DNA of 11,154 bases from Calditrichota bacterium (GCA_024276455.1 JAJRXE010000278.1:1-11154); one strand, 5' to 3'. Counted from the stretch's first letter, positions 1 to 7,268 are shown. The notes: generated by a model not told the origin, from the letters alone. Numbers and translations: made by a program.

Positions 1-100
1 CTTCGATCAATTCGGGTTTGCCGGGCGCATTAACAAGCCCTTTACGTTCAATACGTTGAACCGGGTAATTAACGAGGTGCTGGGCTGTTCCGGGGAATAG
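1..100 (+). CDS. C-terminal end of a response-regulator receiver domain (partial, hybrid kinase or response regulator)
   Basis: Only the last 32 codons are in the window, read in the frame starting at position 2 and ending at TAG 98-100. The peptide contains GFAGRINKPF followed by TLNRVINEVLG. This fits the end of a CheY-like receiver domain: the conserved Lys-Pro-Phe after beta-5 (the Lys contacts the phospho-aspartate) and then the last amphipathic helix alpha-5. The protein ends about 8 residues after that helix, so the receiver domain is C-terminal. That is common in hybrid sensor histidine kinases, and also fits a single-domain regulator. The phosphorylated Asp and any kinase part lie upstream, outside the window. 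The family call rests on a short stretch, and the partner and signal are unknown. It converges on the minus-strand gene ending at 158. Confidence 0.6.
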   Translation, partial: FDQFGFAGRINKPFTFNTLNRVINEVLGCSGE

Positions 101-117
101 CCCCTCAATATTAGGGG
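101..117. terminator. Short inverted repeat between convergent genes, possible weak terminator
   Basis: CCCCT (101-105) and AGGGG (113-117) form a 5-bp stem with a 7-base AT-rich loop, starting directly after the stop codon at 98-100. It lies in the 57-bp gap between the ends of two convergent genes, where a terminator is expected. No T-run follows on either strand, so intrinsic termination is not well supported. Confidence 0.25.
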
Positions 118-157
118 GAAGAAACGGCAAAAAGGAAATGCATTGTGCCAGGTTGTT

Positions 158-1093
158 TTAACCCGCTTTAACACTCTTTTTCTTTTTCACTGCTTCTAAC
201 ACATCTTTCATCCGATCTTCGGTCCAATTCATATCCCGGTAATCCAGAATTCCGTAAATAATCTGGTTTTTTTTGGCCAGAATGGTTCTGCCCCACAGCG
301 GTTCGTCCACCACAAAATAATCCGTATCAATGCGCAGTTCTTCTTCCAGAATTCGCTGGCGTTTTTCAAGGAAAGCATAATATTTCCAGAAATTGCTGTC
401 CGCTGCCGCCGTGGTGCCGTTGTCGATGATAAAAATCCGGGAGTAACCCTGCGGCGTGTAGTAGTCCGCGTAGTAAATATTACGAAAATAGGGCTGATCC
501 AGCCAGCGTCGCAAATAAAATTTCTCGGAATGTTTCACCCGATTTTTCTCCGGTAAGGCGTCCAGAATGGGTGTTCTCCGTTTCTGCTTGGGAAGCAACT
601 TCTGAGCAGTACGTACGGCCTGTTTCAAATACTTCTCGCTAATTTTCAAACTGTCGCTGCTTTCCGCCTTAATGATGTACTGCCCATACCAGCAGAGAAT
701 AAAATTACCGGATTGGTACGCTTCGAATCCAAGTTTGTAAAATTTTAGAGAGGGAGATTTGTCCACCGCGTAGAAACCAAACGCCATGATTTGATTGGGT
801 GCCCAAAGAACAGAAAGCACAACGATGACGCTGTCTTTTCCCGCCAGGTAGCGGGCTCGGAATCCCCAATCGATCTGATATTCCAGCATGTATTCCATGG
901 CGTCTTCTTCAAAGCCCAGCAAATCCTTTCCGGACAGCAAACGTGGCTCTCCATTGGCTAACCACCCGGTTTTCTTCAAGTACTTTTTCTGAAATTCTTC
1001 CGGGGAAAATTCATGCCCCCGCACCGTCCCGGAGGTGCCAATCAGCAGAATCAATAACAGAATACTCGGTATTAAAAAGAACTGTTTTTCCAT
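158..1093 (-). CDS. Secreted or periplasmic protein of unknown function, DUF6599-like
   Basis: A protein of 311 residues if started at the ATG at 1093. This start is preferred over the ATG at 1138 because it gives a clean signal peptide (MEKQFF, then a hydrophobic run through about residue 20, likely cleavage near residues 25-27) and places the start 8 bases after the nadC stop instead of 38 bases inside nadC. The mature part has a segment (about residues 55-130) with acidic and aromatic residues, then AFGFYAV, then GNFILCWYGQYII. I associate this order with DUF6599, exported proteins of no known activity; that match is from memory and tentative. The C-terminal half is rich in Tyr, Trp and basic residues and ends in a Lys-rich tail. 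There is no transmembrane segment beyond the signal, no lipobox and no enzyme motif that I recognise. It is the last gene of the minus-strand cluster and probably co-transcribed with nadC. Confidence 0.7.
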   Translation of the reverse strand: MEKQFFLIPSILLLILLIGTSGTVRGHEFSPEEFQKKYLKKTGWLANGEPRLLSGKDLLGFEEDAMEYMLEYQIDWGFRARYLAGKDSVIVVLSVLWAPNQIMAFGFYAVDKSPSLKFYKLGFEAYQSGNFILCWYGQYIIKAESSDSLKISEKYLKQAVRTAQKLLPKQKRRTPILDALPEKNRVKHSEKFYLRRWLDQPYFRNIYYADYYTPQGYSRIFIIDNGTTAAADSNFWKYYAFLEKRQRILEEELRIDTDYFVVDEPLWGRTILAKKNQIIYGILDYRDMNWTEDRMKDVLEAVKKKKSVKAG

Positions 1094-1100
1094 CAATGAC

Positions 1101-1952
1101 TCAGGCTCCACTCTGTTTTTCAAACAACATGGAAACATCCAACGCAGGAACCGAATGGGTTATTTTTCCGATGGAGATAAAGGAGACTCCTGTTTCTGCA
1201 TAAGCTCGAATGTTTTTCAAATCCACTCCCCCGGAGACTTCTAACTCAATACCACTTTGATTTAAATGAACAATTTCCCGAACTTGTTCCGCCGTCATAT
1301 TGTCCAGGAGAATGCGATCCACCGGGAATTGGGCTGCTTCCAGGAACTCTTCCCGATTGCGTACTTCCACCTCGATGAGCAACGGCTTGCCCCGATCGGC
1401 ACGATGCTGCAGAGCCCGCTCAATAGCGGGCGAAATCCCACCGGCGGCGGCAATGTGATTCTCTTTAATCAGGTACATGTCGTAAAGTCCCAGACGGTGA
1501 TTCTTACCCCCGCCCACCCGGACGGCATATTTTTCCAGATCGCGCCACAAGGGGGTGGTTTTGCGAGTGTCCAGAATGGTGCAACCGGTATCGTGCACCG
1601 CTTCCACAAATTGCCGGGTCAGGGTGGCTATCCCGCTTAAATGCCCCAGGAGGTTGAGGGAAACCCTCTCGGCCCTTAATATGGAAGCCAGCAGTCCGCT
1701 TACACGCGCCAATTCCAGGCCCGGTTGAACCCAATCGCCGTCCCGGCTGACCAACGTTACCTGCAGGTGGGGATCGACCACTCGCATGACCCGATCGACC
1801 ACTTCCAGACCGCAGACCACGCCTTCCTGCTTGGCCACGATTGCCGCCCGACCCGTTACTTCCGGAGGAACTATCGCTTCGGTGGTCACATCTCCGGAAC
1901 CCAGATCTTCTTCCAGAGCCAATTTCAATCGCGCTTCCAGACTGAGCATCAC
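1101..1952 (-). CDS. nadC: Nicotinate-nucleotide pyrophosphorylase, carboxylating (quinolinate phosphoribosyltransferase)
   Basis: Converts quinolinate and PRPP to nicotinate mononucleotide, CO2 and pyrophosphate in de novo NAD synthesis in the cytoplasm. The 283-residue length is typical. Family landmarks in order: EDLGSGDVTT near the N-terminus, LNLLGHLSGIAT (about 99-110), LDTRKTTP (127-134), GGGKNHR (147-153), LIKENH (161-166), IEVEV (193-197), LLDNMT (215-220), SGGV (240-243) and SIGKITHS (260-267). These cover the phosphate, PRPP and quinolinate contacts (Arg130, Lys131, Lys163, Glu196, Asp217), so the enzyme should be active. Both GTG (1952) and ATG (1949) are possible starts; a GGAGG at 1961-1965 lies 8 bases from the GTG, which I prefer. 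The gene starts 14 bases after the bshC stop, so the two are probably co-transcribed. nadA and nadB are not in the window. Confidence 0.96.
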   Translation of the reverse strand: MMLSLEARLKLALEEDLGSGDVTTEAIVPPEVTGRAAIVAKQEGVVCGLEVVDRVMRVVDPHLQVTLVSRDGDWVQPGLELARVSGLLASILRAERVSLNLLGHLSGIATLTRQFVEAVHDTGCTILDTRKTTPLWRDLEKYAVRVGGGKNHRLGLYDMYLIKENHIAAAGGISPAIERALQHRADRGKPLLIEVEVRNREEFLEAAQFPVDRILLDNMTAEQVREIVHLNQSGIELEVSGGVDLKNIRAYAETGVSFISIGKITHSVPALDVSMLFEKQSGA

Positions 1953-1960
1953 AATGCGAG

Positions 1961-1965
1961 CCTCC
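1961..1965 (-). promoter_or_regulatory. Ribosome binding site of nadC
   Basis: On the minus strand GGAGG lies 8 bases before GTG 1952 and 11 bases before ATG 1949, and it begins just after the bshC TAG stop (1967-1969). The spacing favours the GTG start, and the arrangement suggests the two genes are translated from one message. Confidence 0.6.
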
Positions 1966-1966
1966 G

Positions 1967-3592
1967 CTAAATTAAAACCAGTTGATGGTGAACATCGGTA
2001 ATCGAAAAGGTAAAATACAATTCGGGAATGAACCCTTTTCCGTACTTGGTCAAAAAATACAGGATGTTCAATACCCGCTCCTGATATTTCCCCTGCGGAA
2101 AGAGATATGTTTGAATCCGTCGCAACTGCTGAACTTCGGTTTGCAGCCGCTGCTCCAGGGAATGATTAACTCGCCCCCGCAATTTGTCCAGACTATTGCG
2201 AATGCTGCCGGCGGTCTTGTCGAGGGCTTTTTGTAAGTTGGGATCGATTGCAAGCAGTACTTCGCTCAATTCCTGCAGGGAGTGCAACATGGTAGCTTCC
2301 AGGTTTTGAAAACGCTGCTCGATTTCCGCCCCGGTGTGTTGGCGCAGGTAATTTTCCACCAAACTTTCCCGTTCTTCGAAGAATCGCACATAATCGATGC
2401 CAAACTTGTGCACCAGCCGCTGAATTTTCTTTTCGATGAGCGTTAACCGCGGTCGGGGGTAAATTACCGGCGGCCTTACCTGCAGCAATTCGTACAGCGA
2501 TCCTAACTGGGCAAAGTAATTCACCTCGGCCGGACCGGCTACGTAAGCGGCGGTGGGAAGCAAAAAATCCTGCAGGATGGGTCGCAAAGCCACATTCGGC
2601 GAGAACTTGTGCGGAGAAGTTTCCAGTTCCCGGAACAGCGCTTCGGAATCCAGATGAAACGGCTCGCGGGGGTGGCGAATCCGAAAGGAAGAGCCTTGAA
2701 AATCCACCCGGCAACGGGATTGGTCCGCGGTTTCGTAAAACACCAGCGTTTGGTTTTCTTCCAGATTCACCTGCACCGGATAGCCCCTTTCCTGAATCTT
2801 CCGATTAATTTCCCTGAACCGTTCCTGGACCGCTTCACGTTCCTGCAACGCCGCCCGAAAAAGCGGTTTAGCTAATTCTCCCACCCGGGGATCGGCCGGA
2901 TTCAACACAACCAATCCCAGATCGCCCAGCAAAAACAGCAACCAGCGGGCAAATGCGTCCGCCAGCGACACTCCGGGCCGGTAGTAGTGTTGCAGGGTTT
3001 GCAAGATGTGTTGTTTAAATTCGCTGGGAAAGGTAATCTCTTCCAGTTGCCGATGCAACGCTTCGACTTCCTGCGGCAGCTCGCGCAAATAAATCGAGCG
3101 ATAGTCGCCCGGCATTTCCGGCAACTGCAGGGTAACCAGGCGATTTTGTAAATCAATCAGATGGCAATGATTGATTTCGCGGTAGTCGCTATCGTTAACT
3201 TCCATCCAGAAAAGCGGTACGAATTGCCATTGCCGGTAGCGCTGTTGTAAATACGCCGCCAGCTTCACCGCCCCCAGCGCTTTGTAAAAGGTGTAAAGGG
3301 GGCCGCCGAATAATCCGGCCTGCTGACCGGTAACCACTGCCAGCGTGTTCGTCTCGGACAACCTCTCAAGATGCCGGAGAACCTTTTCTGGAGCCTCCCA
3401 GCCCCGATTCTGTTCCCGCAGAATTTCGACAAGGGCCGAGCGGGGATAATCCCCCGATCCGCGCACTTCCAGACATCGCTCCCAATCTCCCGTAAAATGG
3501 CAGGCAAAAAAGGGTTCCACGCGCTCGAAGCGGTACAAATAATCACAAAATAACTTTTGCGGCTCTTTTAAACGCAGGTTAAATAATTCCAT
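1967..3592 (-). CDS. bshC: Putative bacillithiol synthase, cysteine-adding enzyme BshC
   Basis: BshC is the last enzyme of bacillithiol synthesis, joining cysteine to glucosaminyl-malate in the cytoplasm. The 541-residue length is typical. Family landmarks: VVTGQQAGLFGGPLYTFYKA (86-105), a block ending FWMEVNDSDYREINH (128-142), AAYVAGPAEVNYFAQL in the middle, the PRPRLTLIEKKI segment, a long helical C-terminal region predicted to be coiled coil, and FPQGKYQERVLN near the end. One oddity is that the block I remember as Glu-Asp-His-Asp in characterised BshC reads Asn-Asp-Ser-Asp here (133-136), so two of four residues differ. The ATG at 3592 has only a weak ribosome binding site. The gene lies 97 bases after the PEGA gene and 14 bases before nadC. 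bshA and bshB are not in the window, so an intact bacillithiol pathway is inferred, not seen. Confidence 0.88.
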   Translation of the reverse strand: MELFNLRLKEPQKLFCDYLYRFERVEPFFACHFTGDWERCLEVRGSGDYPRSALVEILREQNRGWEAPEKVLRHLERLSETNTLAVVTGQQAGLFGGPLYTFYKALGAVKLAAYLQQRYRQWQFVPLFWMEVNDSDYREINHCHLIDLQNRLVTLQLPEMPGDYRSIYLRELPQEVEALHRQLEEITFPSEFKQHILQTLQHYYRPGVSLADAFARWLLFLLGDLGLVVLNPADPRVGELAKPLFRAALQEREAVQERFREINRKIQERGYPVQVNLEENQTLVFYETADQSRCRVDFQGSSFRIRHPREPFHLDSEALFRELETSPHKFSPNVALRPILQDFLLPTAAYVAGPAEVNYFAQLGSLYELLQVRPPVIYPRPRLTLIEKKIQRLVHKFGIDYVRFFEERESLVENYLRQHTGAEIEQRFQNLEATMLHSLQELSEVLLAIDPNLQKALDKTAGSIRNSLDKLRGRVNHSLEQRLQTEVQQLRRIQTYLFPQGKYQERVLNILYFLTKYGKGFIPELYFTFSITDVHHQLVLI

Positions 3593-3689
3593 TCCAGTCT
3601 GTCGCTTCCCACAATTTTATTTCCTCAACCTTTCCCGCACCGTCCGGGCGTTCGTCCTCCACCGTTTAACTCCCGATCCTTGCCGCGAT

Positions 3690-4778
3690 TTAAAAACGGA
3701 ACACCTTTTCCACTTTTGGCGACACATAAATCAACCGGTCAACCGGAAGAATCTGGCGCTCCCCCCGCATGAAATTCACAAAATGGGTTCCGGTGGAGAG
3801 GGGAATGCGAACCAGCGGGGCCACCCAATCGGTGTACTCTCCGTCCACCACTACCGTGACGCCGGGCGGATTCACCCGAAACTCCACCAGATTACGGGTG
3901 GTGTCCGGTCGCAAATAAAAAATCAGGTTCTGAGTTTCTCCCGGCAGAATATTCACGAACTGGCTGTCCGGCTGACATTGAAACCCGTTTTTCCGCACCC
4001 GAACCTCGTAGGTTCCGGCAGGCACCGGAATTAAATCTCCCCGGGCCAGGTAACCGCTGAACTGATCATCCAGATACACGGCGCCGTCCATCAAATTGCT
4101 GCTGACCCGGAAGTAACTTAACTGAGTGTTTTTAATAAAATTAAAACGGACCTGCACGGTATCTCCCTCTTCCACCAACACCCGTCGATAAACCGGCTCG
4201 GTTAAAAATCCTTTCTTGAAAGCGATTATCGTGTGGTAACCAACGGGCAGGGAAATCAGACCGCTTTCGGTGTTGTAAGGAATGCCATCGACGAACACCC
4301 GGTAGCGGGGCAAATTGGTTTCAAGTTTCACGGCGGACAGGTGGGCAATTCCCTTCAGAGTAAATCGAAGCTGGCTGGTTTCCCGATTACGGATGGTCAC
4401 TACCTGCACCGGCGGTAGGGCATAAAACCCCTCTTTAAATACCACCACCGTGTGACGGCCTACCGGAACTTTCCGCAACGTGTCCGGGGTAAAGGTATTC
4501 AGCAATGTTCCGTTCAAATAAATATGGGCCCCGGCCAGGTCGGTGGAAACCACCAATTGCCCGAATTTCTTCCCGGTGGGAAAATTAAATTTGTACACCA
4601 CCAAAAAAATAACAATGAGAAAAATAATTAATCCCCCATTGATAAGGGTATTCTGAATGGTGCGGGATTTTTCGCTGCGATGGGAAGAGGATTTCTTCAT
4701 CCGGCGCCGGGTTTTTCGTTTTTCGGCTTCTTCGGGGGTAATCCATTCGGTTTCTCCGTGCCGATTAATGTATTTCAC
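3690..4778 (-). CDS. Membrane-anchored PEGA-repeat protein (possibly the 3' part of a longer gene)
   Basis: 362 residues from a GTG at 4778. The N-terminus is hydrophilic (KYINRHGETEWITPEEAEKR, then many Arg, Lys and Ser), followed by one transmembrane segment at about 46-62 and an extracytoplasmic part of four consecutive beta-rich repeats at about 73-141, 148-215, 221-289 and 297-362. Each repeat has an Ala/Gly-hydrophobic-Asp/Asn-Gly strand turn (IYLNG, VFVDG, VYLDD, VVVDG), a Pro-Val/Ala-Gly turn before a second strand (VPVGRHT, LPVGYHT, VPAGTYE), and a Lys-x-Gly-Phe motif in the first three. This is the PEGA pattern, found in surface and wall-associated proteins, usually non-enzymatic. 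The GTG has no good ribosome binding site, and the frame is open upstream through GTG to the TAG at 4806-4808, which ends the coiled-coil ORF in the same frame. The true protein may therefore be 4967-3690 (see findings). Confidence 0.8.
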   Translation of the reverse strand: MKYINRHGETEWITPEEAEKRKTRRRMKKSSSHRSEKSRTIQNTLINGGLIIFLIVIFLVVYKFNFPTGKKFGQLVVSTDLAGAHIYLNGTLLNTFTPDTLRKVPVGRHTVVVFKEGFYALPPVQVVTIRNRETSQLRFTLKGIAHLSAVKLETNLPRYRVFVDGIPYNTESGLISLPVGYHTIIAFKKGFLTEPVYRRVLVEEGDTVQVRFNFIKNTQLSYFRVSSNLMDGAVYLDDQFSGYLARGDLIPVPAGTYEVRVRKNGFQCQPDSQFVNILPGETQNLIFYLRPDTTRNLVEFRVNPPGVTVVVDGEYTDWVAPLVRIPLSTGTHFVNFMRGERQILPVDRLIYVSPKVEKVFRF

Positions 4779-4805
4779 GTAACCCCGCTCGGTGTAAAAC
4801 TTTTC

Positions 4806-4967
4806 CTATTCCTCCTCTTTGATTTTCAAACGCAGGCGTTCTTCCAATTGCCGACGCCGCTGGGCTTCTTCCTGCTCTTTCAAAGTGCGGTACTTCTTTT
4901 CCCGCTCCTCCAGTTTTCGCCGAACCTCTTCGCGTAATTTTTTCTCTTCCTCGGGTGTTAACGGCAT
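4806..4967 (-). CDS. Small charged coiled-coil protein (possibly the N-terminal part of the PEGA protein)
   Basis: 53 residues from ATG 4967, chosen over an upstream start at 5000 because AAAGGAG sits 6 bases before it. It starts MPLTPEEEKK and is almost entirely Glu, Lys, Arg and Gln in helical heptad-like spacing, so it is predicted to be a single cytoplasmic coiled coil with no membrane segment. I know no function for it. It ends KIKEEE at TAG 4806-4808, and the next codons in the same frame read EKFYTERGYV and run straight into the PEGA protein. Taken together, the product would be a cytoplasmic coiled coil, a linker, a transmembrane helix and four external repeats, a sensible design for one protein. 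It follows the SDR gene by 33 bases and is likely in the same operon. Confidence 0.65.
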   Translation of the reverse strand: MPLTPEEEKKLREEVRRKLEEREKKYRTLKEQEEAQRRRQLEERLRLKIKEEE

Positions 4968-4973
4968 AGTATT

Positions 4974-4980
4974 CTCCTTT
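4974..4980 (-). promoter_or_regulatory. Ribosome binding site of the small coiled-coil ORF
   Basis: On the minus strand AAAGGAG is 6 bases from ATG 4967. It is the best Shine-Dalgarno site anywhere in the stretch from here to bshC. The GTG used for the PEGA protein has nothing comparable, which supports translation of both parts from this single site. Confidence 0.7.
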
Positions 4981-5000
4981 TTACCTTCCCACACAGACAC

Positions 5001-5984
5001 CTACAACCAGCCCATTTTCCCATACCATTCAATGGTACGCCGGATTCCTTCTTCCAAGGGGAAATTGGTCCGATAACCCAGTTCCTTCCGGGCCCGCAGA
5101 TTGGAAATTCCCCAGTAAGGCTGGCGGATTTCTTTCATTTTCTGCCGATTGAGAATGGTCGGTCTCTTACTAATTTTCCCGACCAGTTCCAGAATGCTTG
5201 CAACCAGATAAGCCACGCCATAGGGCACATGGATCGTTCGAACAGACTTACCCAATATATCGGTTGCCACCCGGGAAACTTGAGACCAGAAATAGGCCCG
5301 ATCCTCACACAGAAAATAAGTTCTTCCCGAGGAATTTTCTGCAAAACCCGCCTGTAAAATCCCGCGGGCCAGGTCTTCCACGTACACCAGGCTCAACCAC
5401 TGGTCCACTTTTCCTACCGTCAGGTTAAAGCCGGCTTTCAAATTCTTGAAAAAATTCAGGATATCGGTGTCGCGGGGTCCATAAACCGCCGGCGGTCGTA
5501 CAATGGTGACGGGCACCCTGTCCTGGTAGGTGCGAACCAATTTCTCCGCCTCCAGTTTACTTCGCCCGTAATCGGTAATCGGACGGCAGGGATATGCTTC
5601 GTCAACAAGTTCGCGCGAAGGGCTGGGCCCCACCGCCGCCTGGCTGCTTACCAGCAAAAAACGCCGCAACGGAATACCCGTTTCAACGATTGTTTGCAAC
5701 AAATACCGGGTGGTCTCCACATTCCCCCGGTAAAAATCCTGCACCCGCAACCCTTTGGTTACCCCGGCCACATGAAATACGTATTCGGCCTCCTGCAAAG
5801 GTTCCCGGTACGTTTCCGGCTGGAATAGCGAGCCCCGCACCAGTCTCACCGGCAAATCCTGAATCCAGCGCAAATTGCTGGTAGCACGAACCAGACAGGT
5901 CACTTCATGCTGCTGTTCTACCAACTGTTGGGCTACAAAACTGCCCACAAAACCTGTTGCACCGGTTAAAAATACCCTGGCCAT
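5001..5984 (-). CDS. Extended SDR, NAD(P)-dependent epimerase/dehydratase family; candidate 3-ketosphinganine (ceramide) reductase
   Basis: 327 residues, normal for an extended short-chain dehydrogenase/reductase. An N-terminal Rossmann fold starts at residue 2 with TGATGFVG (7-14) for NAD(P) binding. The catalytic set is Ser113 or Ser114 in LLVSSQAAVG and Tyr139-x-x-x-Lys143 in DYGRSK, followed by IVRPPAVYGPRD (161-172), typical of the epimerase/3-beta-HSD/dihydroflavonol-reductase side of the family. The C-terminal end (ELGYRTNFPLEEGIRRTIEW) is also typical. The substrate cannot be read from sequence. I suggest 3-keto-dihydroceramide or 3-ketosphinganine reduction because the gene is divergent from an SPT-like gene and a ceramide-synthase-like gene, and known bacterial enzymes for that step (Caulobacter CerR, Bacteroides BT_0972) belong to this family. 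A sugar-nucleotide epimerase or sterol/flavonoid-type reductase remains possible. First gene of the minus-strand cluster; GAGGTGATT lies 7 bases before its ATG. Confidence 0.85.
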   Translation of the reverse strand: MARVFLTGATGFVGSFVAQQLVEQQHEVTCLVRATSNLRWIQDLPVRLVRGSLFQPETYREPLQEAEYVFHVAGVTKGLRVQDFYRGNVETTRYLLQTIVETGIPLRRFLLVSSQAAVGPSPSRELVDEAYPCRPITDYGRSKLEAEKLVRTYQDRVPVTIVRPPAVYGPRDTDILNFFKNLKAGFNLTVGKVDQWLSLVYVEDLARGILQAGFAENSSGRTYFLCEDRAYFWSQVSRVATDILGKSVRTIHVPYGVAYLVASILELVGKISKRPTILNRQKMKEIRQPYWGISNLRARKELGYRTNFPLEEGIRRTIEWYGKMGWL

Positions 5985-6019
5985 ACGCGAGAATCACCTC
6001 TTGAAATCAAACAAATTTC

Positions 6020-6048
6020 ATAATAATTTTTTACGAAAACAAACTGAA
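6020..6048 (-). promoter_or_regulatory. Candidate sigma-70-like promoter for the SDR-led operon
   Basis: On the minus strand TTCAGT (6043-6048) and TATTAT (6020-6025) are 17 bases apart. The -10 matches the consensus well, the -35 only partly. It would give a leader of roughly 28 bases before the SDR start at 5984. A second candidate, TTGAAA (6070-6075) with TATTCA 18 bases later, overlaps it. The region is AT-rich, so chance matches are likely. Confidence 0.3.
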
Positions 6049-6190
6049 TAATTTTTGTGATTATTTTTTTTCAAAGTCCCAATCCGTGTAAAAATGTTTA
6101 AAGCTCTTTTCTTTACTCCGAACCCTCTCCAACTTCCTTTTCGCGGATATTTTTTCAACAATCCAGATAAATGACTTTACTAATCAGAAA

Positions 6191-6230
6191 TATTTTATTA
6201 TTTTTATCACCTTTTTAATCAATAAGGAAT
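6191..6230 (+). promoter_or_regulatory. metF: Likely promoter end and leader of metF
   Basis: An AT-rich stretch with -10-like hexamers (TATTTT at 6191-6196, TATTAT at 6196-6201) but no convincing -35. An AAGGA at 6224-6228 is the only ribosome-binding-like sequence before the metF ATG, 13 bases away, longer than ideal. No SAM or cobalamin riboswitch is recognisable in the 257 bases between the divergent genes. Confidence 0.25.
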
Positions 6231-6241
6231 GTAATGAGACA

Positions 6242-7192
6242 ATGCAAGTAATTGAAGCGATTAAAAATTCCAAGAAACCGATCATTTCTCTGGAAATCAC
6301 TCCCCCTAATAAAGGGCAAAGCATCGAAGATATTTATCGGGTCATCGACACCTTAATTCCCTTTGAACCGGCCTTTATTAACGTAACCTACCATCAACCC
6401 CAGGTGGTGTACGAAGAAAAGAACGGGGTGATCTACCGGATTCCCAAACGAAAGAAACCCGGAACAGTGGGCATTTGCGCCGCCATTATGAACCGTTACC
6501 GTATCGAAACCGTTCCCCACTTCATATGCGGCGGATTCAGCAAGTACGAAACCGAGGATGCTTTAATAGACCTGCACTACCTGGGAATAGAGAATATTTT
6601 TGCGGTTCGTGGCGATCCCCCACCGGGACAGCGCGAGTTTATTCCCGAGCGGGATGGGCACCGCCATGCCAGCGAACTGGTAAAACAGATTGTGAACATG
6701 AATCACGGTATTTACCTGGAAGAGCTGGAGAATGCTCAACCGACCAATTTTTGCATCGGGGTGGCCGGTTATCCCGAAAAACATTATGAAGCGCCCAATT
6801 TCGAGAAAGACCTGTTGAATCTAAAGTACAAAGTGGACCAGGGGGCTCACTACATCATCACCCAAATGTTCTTCGATTTCGAGATTTTTAAAAACTTTTG
6901 TGAGCGAGCCCGGGAAATTGGCATTACGGTCCCAATACTGCCGGGAATCAAACCCATCACCTCGTTACGCCAGCTTTCCGTCCTGCCGCGCGATTTTCAC
7001 ATTTCTTTTCCGGCAAAGCTGGTGGAAAAAATGGAAGCGGCCAAAACACCCAACGAAGTCCGCAAGGTGGCCATCGATCACGTTGTCAAACTGTGTGAGC
7101 AGTTAATCGATTTCGGAGTTCAGGGGATCCACATTTACACGATGGGACGGGGAACCTCGAGCTACGAGCTTCTAAAAGGACTTTTAGGATAA
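6242..7192 (+). CDS. metF: Methylenetetrahydrofolate reductase
   Basis: Reduces 5,10-methylenetetrahydrofolate to 5-methyltetrahydrofolate with FAD and NAD(P)H, supplying methyl groups for methionine. 316 residues, a single TIM-barrel catalytic domain like bacterial MetF, without the regulatory domain of eukaryotic enzymes. Landmarks: SLEITPP (16-22) with the expected catalytic Glu18, FINVTYH (45-51), FAVRGDPP (120-127) for FAD and folate binding, IGVAGYPEKHYEAP (172-185), DQGAHYIITQMFFD (199-212) and PGIKPIT (234-240). The NVTYH form, in place of the SVTYG of E. coli-type enzymes, is one I associate with Bacteroidetes-like MetF. The start is the ATG at 6242; a nearby ATG at 6234 is out of frame. 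It is divergent from the SDR gene and followed after 76 bases by the SPT-like gene. Confidence 0.95.
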   Translation: MQVIEAIKNSKKPIISLEITPPNKGQSIEDIYRVIDTLIPFEPAFINVTYHQPQVVYEEKNGVIYRIPKRKKPGTVGICAAIMNRYRIETVPHFICGGFSKYETEDALIDLHYLGIENIFAVRGDPPPGQREFIPERDGHRHASELVKQIVNMNHGIYLEELENAQPTNFCIGVAGYPEKHYEAPNFEKDLLNLKYKVDQGAHYIITQMFFDFEIFKNFCERAREIGITVPILPGIKPITSLRQLSVLPRDFHISFPAKLVEKMEAAKTPNEVRKVAIDHVVKLCEQLIDFGVQGIHIYTMGRGTSSYELLKGLLG

Positions 7193-7204
7193 TTCTTAAA
7201 AAAG

Positions 7205-7233
7205 TTGCTGTATTATTTGTTTTCGCTTATTAC
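7205..7233 (+). promoter_or_regulatory. Candidate promoter between metF and the SPT-like gene
   Basis: TTGCTG (7205-7210), 17 bases, TATTAC (7228-7233): a moderate sigma-70-like match lying in the 76-base gap. It would let the SPT-like gene be expressed separately from metF. No strong terminator follows metF; only a small AT inverted repeat overlaps its last codons. Confidence 0.3.
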
Positions 7234-7253
7234 ATTTCTTTTTGGCCTAAAAT

Positions 7254-7261
7254 GGAGGAGG
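7254..7261 (+). promoter_or_regulatory. Very strong ribosome binding site selecting a TTG start
   Basis: GGAGGAGG ends 7 bases before TTG 7269. The next in-frame ATG (7290) has no such site, so TTG is taken as the start. A strong Shine-Dalgarno sequence paired with a weak start codon is a common compensation. Confidence 0.75.
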
Positions 7262-7268
7262 ATGTGTT

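Noticed and set aside
4968..5000. Earlier start of the small coiled-coil ORF at 5000.
   Set aside because: It would place the Shine-Dalgarno sequence inside the coding region; the ATG at 4967 has that site 6 bases upstream.
7172..7187. CTAAAAG/CTTTTAG inverted repeat at the end of metF as a terminator.
   Set aside because: The loop is only 2 bases, the stem is nearly all A-T, it lies inside the coding end of metF, and no T-run follows.
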